From contig CALHVK010000102.1 in assembly GCA_938039195.1 (NCBI GenBank), positions 1 through 21,362 on the forward strand: a stretch of 21,362 nt of DNA. Direction: 5' to 3'. The position numbers and the translations under genes were made by a program. Within the stretch, counting starts at the first letter, position 1, and each line of letters opens with the position of its first letter. Positions 7,677-15,280 of the stretch are shown here, piece by piece. The stretch comes from an uncultured Carnobacteriaceae bacterium (GTDB lineage Bacteria; Bacillota; Bacilli; Lactobacillales; Aerococcaceae). Below the pieces are notes generated by a model that was given only the letters and a program-made list of their open reading frames with translations, had not been told where the DNA came from and did not search any database.

Positions 7677-8681
7677 ATGGAAAAAATTGGAAATGATTAT
7701 CATATCCCTGTCTTGTATTATGAAACCTTAGATAATCTTGTTATAAATCCTGATGGTGTATATATAGACTGTACTCTTGGAGGAGGAAGTCACTCTGAAG
7801 GAATATTAGAAAGATTATCCGATAAAGGTCTTCTTCTATCTATAGATCAAGATAGTAATGCAATAGAATATTCAAAAAAGAGATTAGAAAAATATGCTTC
7901 TAAATGGAAGGTTCTAAAAGGGAATTTTGAAAATATAGATACTCTAGCCTATATGGCAGGAATTGATAAAGTTGATGGAATACTTATGGATATAGGGGTT
8001 TCTTCTAAACAACTAGATGAGGCTGAAAGAGGTTTCTCATACAGATATGATGTAAAATTAGATATGAGAATGAACAGAGAACAAAAAATTTCTGCCTATG
8101 ATGTTGTAAATACTTATTCAGAAGAGCAACTATCAAAAATAATTTTTGAATATGGAGAAGAAAGATATGCTAGAAAAATTGCAAAACTTATAGTTGAAGA
8201 AAGAAAATCTTTTCCAATAGAAAAGACTTCTGATTTAATTACTTTAATTAAAATCACACAGCATTTTGTTCCTTATTTTATCGAAGACAAAAGCGGAGTG
8301 CTTGTGAATATTGCGTCTCAAGCAGGAAAATCAGCGACGGCTAAATCGTCCGTCTATTCAGCAACTAAATTTGGAGTATTAGGATATTCGAATGCGCTAC
8401 GTTTAGAATTAAAACCTTATGGCATCCATGTGATGACTGTGAATCCTGGACCGATTGCGACAGACTTCTTCGATAAAGCGGAGCCAACTGGAAAATACTT
8501 AGAGCAATTAGGCTCTGTAGTACTAGATCCAGTGAAGGTAGCAAAAGAAGTGGTTAAAGGAATTGAAAGAGAAAAACGTGAAGTGAACTTGCCAAAAGCG
8601 ATGAACTTTGCGAGTAAATTAAATGTTTTATTCCCGAAAATAGGAGACAAACTATTAGGGAGTATTTTCAATAAAAAGTAG
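7677..8681 (+). CDS. rsmH: Chimeric ORF: RsmH N-terminal part joined to SDR C-terminal part
   Basis: The first ~192 residues (7677 to ~8252) are 16S rRNA (cytosine-1402-N4)-methyltransferase RsmH (MraW), a SAM-dependent enzyme acting on the ribosomal decoding centre. Seen are HIPVLYYET, the SAM-binding DCTLGGGSHSEGIL, and DIGVSSKQLDEAERGFSYR followed by DMRMN. The ATG at 7677 has GGAG 5 bases upstream; the in-frame ATG at 7596 lies ahead of a terminator hairpin. RsmH is normally about 310 residues. Here it breaks off after LITLIK, inside the helical insertion region, and the frame continues as a short-chain dehydrogenase to 8681. All nine arginines in the RsmH part are AGA; after the join CGT appears. 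The product as written would probably not be an active methyltransferase. This is most likely an assembly chimera. Confidence 0.85.
   Translation: MEKIGNDYHIPVLYYETLDNLVINPDGVYIDCTLGGGSHSEGILERLSDKGLLLSIDQDSNAIEYSKKRLEKYASKWKVLKGNFENIDTLAYMAGIDKVDGILMDIGVSSKQLDEAERGFSYRYDVKLDMRMNREQKISAYDVVNTYSEEQLSKIIFEYGEERYARKIAKLIVEERKSFPIEKTSDLITLIKITQHFVPYFIEDKSGVLVNIASQAGKSATAKSSVYSATKFGVLGYSNALRLELKPYGIHVMTVNPGPIATDFFDKAEPTGKYLEQLGSVVLDPVKVAKEVVKGIEREKREVNLPKAMNFASKLNVLFPKIGDKLLGSIFNKK
8244..8262. other. Junction between two unlike genomes
   Basis: Before about 8250 the sequence encodes RsmH with AGA arginines and only one CpG in roughly 575 bases. From about 8253 it encodes a dehydrogenase with GCG alanines, CGT arginines and well over a dozen CpG in 430 bases. 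Gene content changes from Fusobacterium-like to Lactobacillales-like at the same point. No insertion sequence, tRNA, inverted repeat or attachment-like repeat is visible here. The exact base cannot be fixed by eye. Confidence 0.85.
8253..8681 (+). pseudogene. Short-chain dehydrogenase/reductase, C-terminal fragment
   Basis: This is the last 142 residues of a classical SDR-family NAD(P)-dependent oxidoreductase. NIASQAGK carries the catalytic serine region, YSATKFG is the YxxxK catalytic pair, and NPGPIATDFF is the typical cofactor-side loop. The N-terminal Rossmann half with TGxxxGIG and NNAG is missing because the reading frame comes from RsmH instead. The substrate is unknown. A full-length SDR gene directly ahead of recJ and apt is a common order in Lactobacillales, so the fragment fits its right-hand neighbours and not its left-hand ones. 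It ends 12 bases before recJ, whose ribosome-binding site GAGGAGG begins right at its stop. Confidence 0.85.
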
Positions 8682-8693
8682 AGGAGGTGTACG

Positions 8694-11012
8694 ATGAGTT
8701 TTGCAAATTATGCATGGAAGTTAAAAGAGAATGTGGATGAAGAACTCGTAACCACTCTTTCAAGTGAAAGTGGTGTATCCGAAAATCTCGTTCGCTTATG
8801 TGTGGAACGTGGAGTACAAACAGCAGAAGACCTGCAAGAATTTCTTTCGCCCACACCACATCTTATCCACGATCCATTTTTATTACATGATATGGATAAA
8901 GCGGTAGCGCGTATTCAAGAAGCCATTGAAAATGGTGAATTCATTCATATTTATGGCGACTATGATGCAGACGGAATTACAAGTACTACGATTCTCTACG
9001 AAACGCTTGAAATGCTAGGAGCTCAAGTATCGTACTATTTACCGAATCGCTTTACAGATGGCTATGGTCCAAATATTCCAGCATTCCAACGTGCAATAGA
9101 AGAAGGACATACACTCATTATTACAGTGGACTGTGGAATTGCTTCACTTGAACCAATTCGTTATGCGATGGAAAATGGTTGTGATGTCATTTTAACGGAC
9201 CACCATGAGATTCCAAGTGAAATTCCAGAAGCCTATGCCGTTGTCCATCCTCGTCATCCAGAGGCAAACTACCCATGTGGAGACTTATCGGGTGCTGGGG
9301 TTGCATTTAAGCTTGCTCATGCCCTTTTAGGAGAGTTTCCAGAAGAAATGGTAGAATTAGCTGTGATTGGAACTATTGCGGATTTAGTTAGCCTTACAGA
9401 CGAAAATAGAACGATTGCTAAACTTGGAATCAGTCAAATGAAACAAACACAACGTATAGGCCTTGTTTCATTATTAGAAAAGCTATCTGTCAAAATAGAT
9501 AAACTAGACGAGAAGACGATTGGATTCCAAATTGGGCCACGTTTAAATGCGCTAGGTCGACTTGGAGATGCTACTCCGGGAGTTCAATTATTAACAACAT
9601 TTGATGATGAGGAAGCTTCAAGTATTGTTGACTTTATGCAATCTGAAAACGAAAGACGTCAGGCAATTGTGAATCAGATTGTTGAAGAAGCCACTCCACT
9701 GATTGCTTCTCAGGCACAGCAACCAATTCTTGTCTTAGCTCAACCAGCTTGGCATGAAGGAGTTCTTGGAATTGTAGCGAGTCGAATCGTCGAACAGACT
9801 GGTAAACCAACCATTGTGTTAGGCATTAGTGAAGACGGCTTAACAGCCAAGGGTAGTGGTCGTTCGTTTGGAGAATTTAATCTCTATGATGCGTTAACTA
9901 GTGTTAAAGATCATCTTTTAAAATTCGGTGGGCATCATATGGCGGCTGGATTAACAGTCGAAACGATTATGCTTCCAACGATTATCGAGGGTCTTGAACA
10001 GTATGCGAAAGAACATCAAGATTTATTAGATGCGAAAGCTACTTTGATAATTGATGAAGTTCTTCCATTAAAAGATATTACGGTGGATTGGATTGAATCA
10101 TTAGCTAGCCTAAAACCATTTGGCACGGATAATCCTGAACCAATTGTTTCTCTAGAAGATATTCAGGTAGCGTCAACTCAATTACTAGGAGCCGACAAAC
10201 AACACTTGAAGTTGAATTTGAAAGAATCTAATTCTACAAACACGCTTCAAGCGATGGCCTTTAGTAAAGGGGAATGGGCAGCGTCACTTCAACCAGATAC
10301 TAAGATAAGTATTGCGGGAACATTAGAAATTAATGAATGGCAAAATAATCGACTTCCTCAATTAATGGTAAAAGATATTGCCGTTAAGGGTAGAGTCGTG
10401 ATTGATTGGCGTACTTCAAAGATTACAAAAGATCATCTTAGTGTTGAAAATAGTTTATATTTAGCAACCAATGAAACTTACTTGAAGGAGTTAGCAACAA
10501 GAATTCCAAGCACTTCAAGTGTGATGGATTTTTCATCCTTTGTGGCTTCGCAGGAAAAACCAAAAGCGATTGTCCTATTCGATTTACCAGAAAAAGTGGA
10601 AGAAGTGGAAGCCTTATTTAAAATGGACTGGACACAGCCTCTTTATGTCATTGCCTATACGAAGAATTCGGTAGTAACAACAGGTATCCCTGATAAGCCT
10701 AAGTTTGGTAGCGTGTATAAATATATCCAGTCTCATGGCCAAATTCCTTACAACGAAAAATTAGTATCGGTTGCTGGATTCCTCAAAATTCCAGTTGAAC
10801 AATTCCGAGTTATATTAAAAGTGTTTTTTGAGTTGGAATTTGTTAAAATAGTAGATGGACATTTAATGATTAACGAAAGTCCAAGATCAAATGACTTAGA
10901 AGAGTCAACCTTATTGAAAAAGTTAAATGAACAAATGTTGCTTGAAAAGAAATTCAACTATAGCCAGTTCCAAGAACTTAAGAGTTGGATGGATTCACAA
11001 CAAGGTAAATAA
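8694..11012 (+). CDS. recJ: Single-stranded-DNA-specific exonuclease RecJ
   Basis: RecJ degrades single-stranded DNA 5' to 3' in RecF-pathway recombination, base excision and mismatch repair. The 772-residue protein has the DHH phosphoesterase motifs YGDYDADG (about 87-94), VDCG (D146) and TDHHEIP (D169, H170, H171), then GPRLNALGR (281-289). The DHHA1 motif GGHHMAAG is at 412-419. An OB-type region follows, and then a long extra C-terminal domain as in Firmicute RecJ. The length is normal for this longer form. GAGGAGG lies 7-8 bases before the ATG. It is 15 bases upstream of apt, the usual recJ-apt pairing in Firmicutes. Codon use matches the right half of the window. Confidence 0.96.
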   Translation: MSFANYAWKLKENVDEELVTTLSSESGVSENLVRLCVERGVQTAEDLQEFLSPTPHLIHDPFLLHDMDKAVARIQEAIENGEFIHIYGDYDADGITSTTILYETLEMLGAQVSYYLPNRFTDGYGPNIPAFQRAIEEGHTLIITVDCGIASLEPIRYAMENGCDVILTDHHEIPSEIPEAYAVVHPRHPEANYPCGDLSGAGVAFKLAHALLGEFPEEMVELAVIGTIADLVSLTDENRTIAKLGISQMKQTQRIGLVSLLEKLSVKIDKLDEKTIGFQIGPRLNALGRLGDATPGVQLLTTFDDEEASSIVDFMQSENERRQAIVNQIVEEATPLIASQAQQPILVLAQPAWHEGVLGIVASRIVEQTGKPTIVLGISEDGLTAKGSGRSFGEFNLYDALTSVKDHLLKFGGHHMAAGLTVETIMLPTIIEGLEQYAKEHQDLLDAKATLIIDEVLPLKDITVDWIESLASLKPFGTDNPEPIVSLEDIQVASTQLLGADKQHLKLNLKESNSTNTLQAMAFSKGEWAASLQPDTKISIAGTLEINEWQNNRLPQLMVKDIAVKGRVVIDWRTSKITKDHLSVENSLYLATNETYLKELATRIPSTSSVMDFSSFVASQEKPKAIVLFDLPEKVEEVEALFKMDWTQPLYVIAYTKNSVVTTGIPDKPKFGSVYKYIQSHGQIPYNEKLVSVAGFLKIPVEQFRVILKVFFELEFVKIVDGHLMINESPRSNDLEESTLLKKLNEQMLLEKKFNYSQFQELKSWMDSQQGK

Positions 11013-11027
11013 AAGGAGGAGTTCTAA

Positions 11028-11555
11028 ATGAACTTGAAAGAATATATTGCTAGTGTTCCAAACTATCCTAAAGAGGGTATTATTTTCCGTGATATTTCTC
11101 CATTAATGGCGGACGGAAAAGCTTATCAATATGCAACACAACAAATTGTTGATTATGCTCGTAGAATCGGCGCTGAAATGATTGTTGGACCAGAAGCACG
11201 TGGATTCATCGTTGGTTGTCCAGTAGCATATGAATTAGGAATTGGATTTGCACCAGCGCGTAAAAAAGGAAAATTACCTCGTGAAACAGTGGCTGTAGAA
11301 TACGATTTAGAATACGGTTCAGCTGAATTACACTTACACAAAGATGCTGTAAAACCTGGCCAAAAAGTTCTAATTTGTGATGACTTATTAGCAACAGGCG
11401 GAACAATGGTAGCAGCTGCTAAATTAGTTGAAAAACTAGGTGGTGAAGTTGTTGGTTTAGCTTTCTTAATAGAGTTAACAGATTTAAAAGGTCGCGAAAA
11501 AATTAGCGAATACGACATCTTCACATTAATGGAATACACTGAAGACGAAAGATAA
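11028..11555 (+). CDS. apt: Adenine phosphoribosyltransferase
   Basis: Apt salvages adenine with PRPP to give AMP and pyrophosphate. The 175-residue protein begins NLKEYIASVPNYPKEGIIFRD, the standard Apt opening that positions adenine. It carries the PRPP-binding motif VLICDDLLATGGTM at 114-127, and GPEARGF at 54-60 is also conserved. The length is complete. AAGGAGGAG lies just ahead of the ATG, and the gene follows recJ by 15 bases, so the two are likely cotranscribed. A strong hairpin terminator follows. Six of its eight arginine codons are CGT or CGC, in contrast to the AGA usage left of the junction. Confidence 0.97.
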   Translation: MNLKEYIASVPNYPKEGIIFRDISPLMADGKAYQYATQQIVDYARRIGAEMIVGPEARGFIVGCPVAYELGIGFAPARKKGKLPRETVAVEYDLEYGSAELHLHKDAVKPGQKVLICDDLLATGGTMVAAAKLVEKLGGEVVGLAFLIELTDLKGREKISEYDIFTLMEYTEDER

Positions 11556-11565
11556 TAAAAAAAGA

Positions 11566-11608
11566 AGACTTCCTTAGCACAAGGCTAGGGAAGTCTATTT
11601 TTATTTTC
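11566..11608. terminator. Bidirectional terminator between apt and mvaA
   Basis: AGACTTCCTTAGC (11566-11578) pairs with GCTAGGGAAGTCT (11584-11596) with one T-G wobble around a 5-base loop. T-rich sequence follows on the plus strand and an A-run (11557-11563) precedes it, giving a T-run on the minus strand. It separates the convergent apt and mvaA genes. Confidence 0.9.
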
Positions 11609-12881
11609 TCAATTCTTCTAATAGAGCTTTGGCAGTTTCTTGATTTAAGTGAGGTGCTTTACTGAGTAAGTTCATAAGATGTGGCAGTTCTTCTTCGGAT
11701 GCTCCAACTGCAAGGCCTAATGATTTTGATTGGAGTCTCATATGCCCCTTTTGAATACCGTCAGTCACAAGAGCTCTAACGGCAGCAAGATTTTGCGCTA
11801 ATCCAATAGAAGCGATAATTCCAGCTAATTCAACGGCACTTGGATGCCCTAGTAATTCATGAGCAAATTGCGCTCCAGGGTGGATTGAAATCGAGCCGCC
11901 AACCGTTCCAACAGGAAGTGGAAGAGTGATCGTTCCCACCAGATTACCTTGTTCATCTTTTGTCCATTGTGTTAATGGTTGATATTGACCGCTTAAACTC
12001 GCATAAGCATGAGCCCCAGATTCAATCGCTCGCCAGTCATTACCGGTAGCGATGACTACAGAATCAATTCCATTCATAATTCCTTTATTATGTGTTGTAG
12101 CACGATACGGATCAGCTTTTGAAAATTCACTTGCTAAAACGATTCGGTCTCGAACCTCTTCACCTTTAGTCGTTTTAGTATCTAAGATACTTGGAGATAG
12201 TACGCATTTAGCCGTTACAACTGAGTTTGTTGCAAGATTCGAGAGAATAGCCATGATGCTTTCGCCTTCGGTCAACTCTTCAATTGGAGACACAAGTGCT
12301 TCGAGGATGGTATTGAGCATATTTGCTCCCATCGCTTCCTGTGTATCAACGGATACGTAGAAAATGTAGAATCGTTCCTTGTCAGAAGTTTTTTCTTCTA
12401 CCCACACAGAACGAATACCTCCACCGCGCTTTACGATAGAAGGGTGAGCATTATTTGCAATTGTAAATAGAGATTCTTTTTGCTTATCCAGTTTTGTTTT
12501 TACTTCGTCTAGAGTGAGTGGTGAATGCACAATAGCGATTTCACCAATCATTTCTCGTTTCTTTTGAATCGTAGTGGTTCCGCCAGCTAAGTTGATTAAT
12601 TTCGAAGCATAGCTTGCTGCAGCTATCACAGAAGGTTCCTCGGTTACCATTGGAACGATATAACTTTTCCCGTTTACGATTAATTCAGGCACAATACCAT
12701 AGGGTAGTCCGTATATTTCAATTTGGTTTTCGACCATTTGGTTTGCGATGGATTCAGGAAGTGCTAGACCATTGTTTAGTAGTTCTTTAGCTTTACTAGT
12801 TAAAGTTGGATGATTGAATAATGTTTCTTTTCTTTCTTCAAGAGATTTTTGATAAAACTTATAAAAAGGGTTATTTTGCAT
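11601..12881 (-). CDS. mvaA: Hydroxymethylglutaryl-CoA reductase, class II
   Basis: HMG-CoA reductase makes mevalonate from HMG-CoA, the committed step of the mevalonate route to isoprenoids in lactic acid bacteria and their relatives. The 426-residue cytoplasmic protein has the catalytic set in place: E82 in EEPSVIAA, K266 in HNKGIMNG, D282 in GNDWRA and H380 in KGHMRL. These align with E83, K267, D283 and H381 of the Pseudomonas mevalonii enzyme. The protein is a stand-alone reductase; in enterococci the equivalent (MvaE) is fused to an acetoacetyl-CoA thiolase. GGAG precedes the ATG on the minus strand. It is a single gene between a shared terminator and a divergent promoter region; no other mevalonate gene is in the window. 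Confidence 0.96.
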   Translation of the reverse strand: MQNNPFYKFYQKSLEERKETLFNHPTLTSKAKELLNNGLALPESIANQMVENQIEIYGLPYGIVPELIVNGKSYIVPMVTEEPSVIAAASYASKLINLAGGTTTIQKKREMIGEIAIVHSPLTLDEVKTKLDKQKESLFTIANNAHPSIVKRGGGIRSVWVEEKTSDKERFYIFYVSVDTQEAMGANMLNTILEALVSPIEELTEGESIMAILSNLATNSVVTAKCVLSPSILDTKTTKGEEVRDRIVLASEFSKADPYRATTHNKGIMNGIDSVVIATGNDWRAIESGAHAYASLSGQYQPLTQWTKDEQGNLVGTITLPLPVGTVGGSISIHPGAQFAHELLGHPSAVELAGIIASIGLAQNLAAVRALVTDGIQKGHMRLQSKSLGLAVGASEEELPHLMNLLSKAPHLNQETAKALLEELRK

Positions 12882-12908
12882 CGATATGCTCCTTTCATAC
12901 TTTCATTC

Positions 12909-12917
12909 AGTATAACA
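12909..12917 (-). promoter_or_regulatory. Extended -10 promoter of mvaA
   Basis: On the minus strand TGTTATACT (12917-12909) is an extended -10 element, about 28 bases before the mvaA start. No convincing -35 hexamer was found. The same short gap (12882-12996) must also hold the promoter for the divergent gene; TACACT at 12966-12971 is a weak candidate. Confidence 0.5.
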
Positions 12918-12996
12918 AATTTTTAAGGTTAGCGGGTAAATACAGGTAAATTTTACTGAAATGAGGTACACTAGTAGACGTGGAAGGAGAGATTTT

Positions 12997-13587
12997 ATGG
13001 AATTTATTCGTGAAGTAAATGGAAGTCGCTTAATATTAGTGGCTGATGAAGAATATCAAAAAGAAGCAGAAGATATGCTTTCTTTCGTAGAAGAATATTT
13101 TGAGGAGAATTGGGATGAGGTCGACACTTTAATTCCAATCCATTATGGACAAGTAAAAGTGATTCCTAAAGGTGAGGATTATCAAGTCGTAGTTCAAAAT
13201 TACGAACATAAATTATTAGATGAATGGGTTGAAGATTTCTCTTATTTCTTAGATATTATTCGTAAAACGATTCAAGCTGGTAAACGCACAAAAACATTAG
13301 GCCGTTTAATTCCATATCGTTTTGACGGACCTTTAGTTGTTGCAAATCATACTTTTGAAGTGGATGAGTGGTATGCACACCGTTTTGATGATGAAACTTG
13401 GTATATCGCGCCGATGGATCAAACGATTGAAACGCAACCTCTTGAAGGAAACCAAGCGTATGAGATTTTTCCGGATTATCCGGAGTTATATGAAATCATG
13501 CACTTGCCAACGGACTATATTGTTTTATTTAAAGGACATGAAATCATTTCAGTCTTAAATATTGATAGTGAAGATGTTTGGAACTAA
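12997..13587 (+). CDS. Hypothetical protein, 196 residues, acidic
   Basis: I do not recognise a family for this protein. From the ATG at 12997 it has 196 residues and opens MEFIREVNGSRLILVADEEY. An in-frame ATG at 12961 exists, but AAGGAGA sits 6 bases before 12997 and settles the start. It is rich in Asp, Glu, Trp and Tyr, with no signal peptide or membrane segment. It alternates short charged strands and helices and looks like a soluble alpha/beta protein. A stretch around residues 90-110 is basic (KRTKTLGRLIPYR). It is divergent from mvaA and lies 21 bases ahead of an acyl-ACP thioesterase gene, so the two probably share a transcript. That hints at a link to lipid or envelope metabolism, but this is only context. 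Confidence 0.8.
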   Translation: MEFIREVNGSRLILVADEEYQKEAEDMLSFVEEYFEENWDEVDTLIPIHYGQVKVIPKGEDYQVVVQNYEHKLLDEWVEDFSYFLDIIRKTIQAGKRTKTLGRLIPYRFDGPLVVANHTFEVDEWYAHRFDDETWYIAPMDQTIETQPLEGNQAYEIFPDYPELYEIMHLPTDYIVLFKGHEIISVLNIDSEDVWN

Positions 13588-13608
13588 GAAAGAGTGAAAG
13601 GATAAATT

Positions 13609-14352
13609 ATGGTAGAATCTATTTTACGTATGAATCATGTTGTGAAGGCCTATGAGTGTAATTGGAAGGGAGAATTATCCTTAAGTCATGTTGTAGGGAT
13701 TATGATGCTAGCTTCGCGTAAACAAGAGCGTTCTTTAGCACACCCTGATTTAATTTACCAAAAAGGCTTATCCTGGATTGTTATTCAGAACCAATTAACA
13801 GTAAATCGTCTTCCAAAATTAGAAGAAGAGATCATTATTGAAACAGAACCAGTAGGATATAACAAGTTCTTTACATTCCGTCGTTATACGATTTTATCTC
13901 TAGACGAAGAAGTACTAGTAGACGCATTAACGACTTTCTCAATGATTAATATCGAGGAGCGAAAACTTATTTCACTGGATGAAGAAGTACTTAGTGAATA
14001 TCCAATTGAAAATAAAAAGGATAATCGTCGTAATCCAAGAGTTCCTAAAATTGATTTAGATCATGCGAATGTTCAAACGTACCGCGTTCGCTTAAACGAT
14101 ATCGATTATAACCAACATGTTAATAATGCGAAGTATTTCGATTGGGTGATGGATAGCTTAGGTATGGAATTTGTTGGAACTCACCGTCTGAAATCCGTTC
14201 TTGTAAAATATGATAAAGAAATTTTACCAGGAGCATCTGTTAAGAGCTTTTATGAAATTCGACAAACTGAAAATGGCGTTCAAACATTACATCAATTGGA
14301 ATCTGATGATCAAAAATGTTGCCACTTATCTCTTGAATGGGAAATGAAGTAA
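13609..14352 (+). CDS. Acyl-ACP thioesterase (FatA/FatB-like family)
   Basis: This 247-residue protein has the double hot-dog layout of bacterial acyl-ACP thioesterases, which release free fatty acids from acyl-ACP. The first hot-dog runs to about residue 135. The second contains DIDYNQHVNNAKYFDW at 164-179, with the conserved Asp, Asn, His and NN-Y pattern that includes the catalytic residues of the plant and bacterial FAT family. RLPKLEEEIIIETEP in the first half is also typical. The length is normal. The Shine-Dalgarno sequence is weak (GAAAGGA about 10 bases upstream). The gene follows the unrecognised 196-residue gene by 21 bases. No terminator is obvious after it; the rpsD promoter begins six bases past its stop. 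Chain-length preference cannot be read from the sequence. Confidence 0.9.
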   Translation: MVESILRMNHVVKAYECNWKGELSLSHVVGIMMLASRKQERSLAHPDLIYQKGLSWIVIQNQLTVNRLPKLEEEIIIETEPVGYNKFFTFRRYTILSLDEEVLVDALTTFSMINIEERKLISLDEEVLSEYPIENKKDNRRNPRVPKIDLDHANVQTYRVRLNDIDYNQHVNNAKYFDWVMDSLGMEFVGTHRLKSVLVKYDKEILPGASVKSFYEIRQTENGVQTLHQLESDDQKCCHLSLEWEMK

Positions 14353-14357
14353 AATCC

Positions 14358-14386
14358 TTGTATTTTCATAGGAAATAAGGTAGAAT
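14358..14386 (+). promoter_or_regulatory. Sigma-70-type promoter of rpsD
   Basis: TTGTAT (14358-14363), a 17-base spacer and TAGAAT (14381-14386) form a good promoter. It would start a transcript near 14393 and leave a leader of about 165 bases before rpsD. Confidence 0.7.
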
Positions 14387-14403
14387 ACTTTTTGTGTAAA
14401 ATA

Positions 14404-14549
14404 TGCAGCAGAAATATAGAAGCTCGTCAACAGTCCTAGCCATTAGGGTAAGGTAGTAACCGCGGCTGCAAAGGTGAACCCTTGTAGAGACTGCACGAAT
14501 CGAAGATTTCGCGATTATTTTACTCCAAAAAAATAAACAATTATTGGAG
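14404..14549 (+). promoter_or_regulatory. Structured rpsD leader RNA with Shine-Dalgarno sequestration
   Basis: The leader has several pairings visible by eye. TCGT (14424-14427) with ACGA (14495-14498) and CAGTC (14431-14435) with GACTG (14489-14493) close a domain. AGGGT (14445-14449) pairs with ACCCT (14478-14482) inside it. TGCAGC (14404-14409) can pair with GCTGCA (14465-14470), which crosses the outer stem and would make a pseudoknot. Next to the gene, CTCCAA (14523-14528) is complementary to TTGGAG (14544-14549), which covers the rpsD Shine-Dalgarno sequence. In Bacillus, S4 represses its own gene through a leader RNA, so an S4-responsive leader is the likely role here. That function is inferred and not shown. 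Confidence 0.65.
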
Positions 14550-14558
14550 GAATGTTCA

Positions 14559-15170
14559 ATGTCACGTTACACTGGACCAAGCTGGAAGTTATCTCGTCGT
14601 TTAGGCATTTCACTTTCAGGAACAGGAAAAGAAATCGCTCGTCGTCCATACGCACCAGGTCAACACGGACCAAACAGCCGTAAAAAATTATCTGAGTATG
14701 GTCAACAATTACAAGAAAAACAAAAACTACGTCATATGTACGGTATGAACGAACGTCAATTTGCTACTTTATTCAAAAAAGCTGGCAAAATTAAAGAAGG
14801 TAAACATGGTGAAAACTTCATGGTTCTTCTTGAACAACGTTTAGATAACGTAGTATACCGTTTAGGTTTAGCAACTACTCGTCGTCAAGCACGTCAATTA
14901 GTAAACCATGGTCACATCACTGTGAACGGTAAACGCGTAGATATCCCTTCATTCCAAGTACAAGTTGGCGATGTTGTGGGTGTTCGTGAAAAATCACGTA
15001 ACTTAACAATCATTAAAGAAGCTTTAGAAGCTTTATATGGTCGTCCAGAGTTTGTTACTTTCGACGAAGACAAATTAGAAGGTTCATTAAACCGTCTACC
15101 ATTACGTGACGAGTTAACTTCTGAAGTTGACGAATCACTAGTCGTTGAATACTATAACAAACTTGGCTAA
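14559..15170 (+). CDS. rpsD: 30S ribosomal protein S4
   Basis: S4 is a primary 16S rRNA-binding protein that nucleates assembly of the small subunit 5' domain and helps form the mRNA entry site. The product has 203 residues from the ATG at 14559 (MSRYTGPSWKLSRRLG). An upstream in-frame TTG at 14544 lies inside the Shine-Dalgarno sequence (GGAGG, 14546-14550) and is not used. The N-terminal S4 region is followed by the S4 RNA-binding fold at about residues 92-150 (LEQRLDNVVYRLGLA, ARQLVNHGHITVNGK). The N-terminal zinc-type cysteines found in some S4 proteins are absent, as in many Firmicutes. It stands alone with its own promoter, leader and terminator, as rpsD does in Bacillus, not inside the alpha operon. 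Confidence 0.97.
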   Translation: MSRYTGPSWKLSRRLGISLSGTGKEIARRPYAPGQHGPNSRKKLSEYGQQLQEKQKLRHMYGMNERQFATLFKKAGKIKEGKHGENFMVLLEQRLDNVVYRLGLATTRRQARQLVNHGHITVNGKRVDIPSFQVQVGDVVGVREKSRNLTIIKEALEALYGRPEFVTFDEDKLEGSLNRLPLRDELTSEVDESLVVEYYNKLG

Positions 15171-15189
15171 TCTTATTAGACAATTTCAG

Positions 15190-15224
15190 AACTGGAATTC
15201 ACTATTGTGGATTCCAGTTTTTTT
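15190..15224 (+). terminator. Rho-independent terminator of rpsD
   Basis: AACTGGAAT (15190-15198) pairs perfectly with ATTCCAGTT (15211-15219) around a 12-base loop and runs into TTTTTTT. Confidence 0.9.
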
Positions 15225-15280
15225 ATTTATAATTTTTATGAAGGTATATTAAATGATTACATATAAGGAGGGTGAATCAA

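Noticed and set aside
8200..8300. Natural gene fusion or phage/IS insertion at the rsmH-SDR join
   Set aside because: Both partner genes are truncated in their core domains, the whole flanking genomes differ, and no transposase, integrase, tRNA or target-site repeat is present.
11153..11539. Open frames on the minus strand inside apt
   Set aside because: They are antisense to a complete, recognisable apt gene and have no family features.
13337..13558. Overlapping plus-strand frame inside the 196-residue hypothetical gene
   Set aside because: It is rich in Lys, Arg and Met from a shifted frame, has no start signal, and lies fully inside a longer gene with a good ribosome-binding site.
14445..14464. 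T-box-like stretch (AGGGT followed by GTAACCGCG)
   Set aside because: It resembles the T-box antiterminator motif but does not match the TGGNACCGCG core, no terminator/antiterminator pair follows, and the downstream gene is rpsD, not an aminoacyl-tRNA or amino acid gene.
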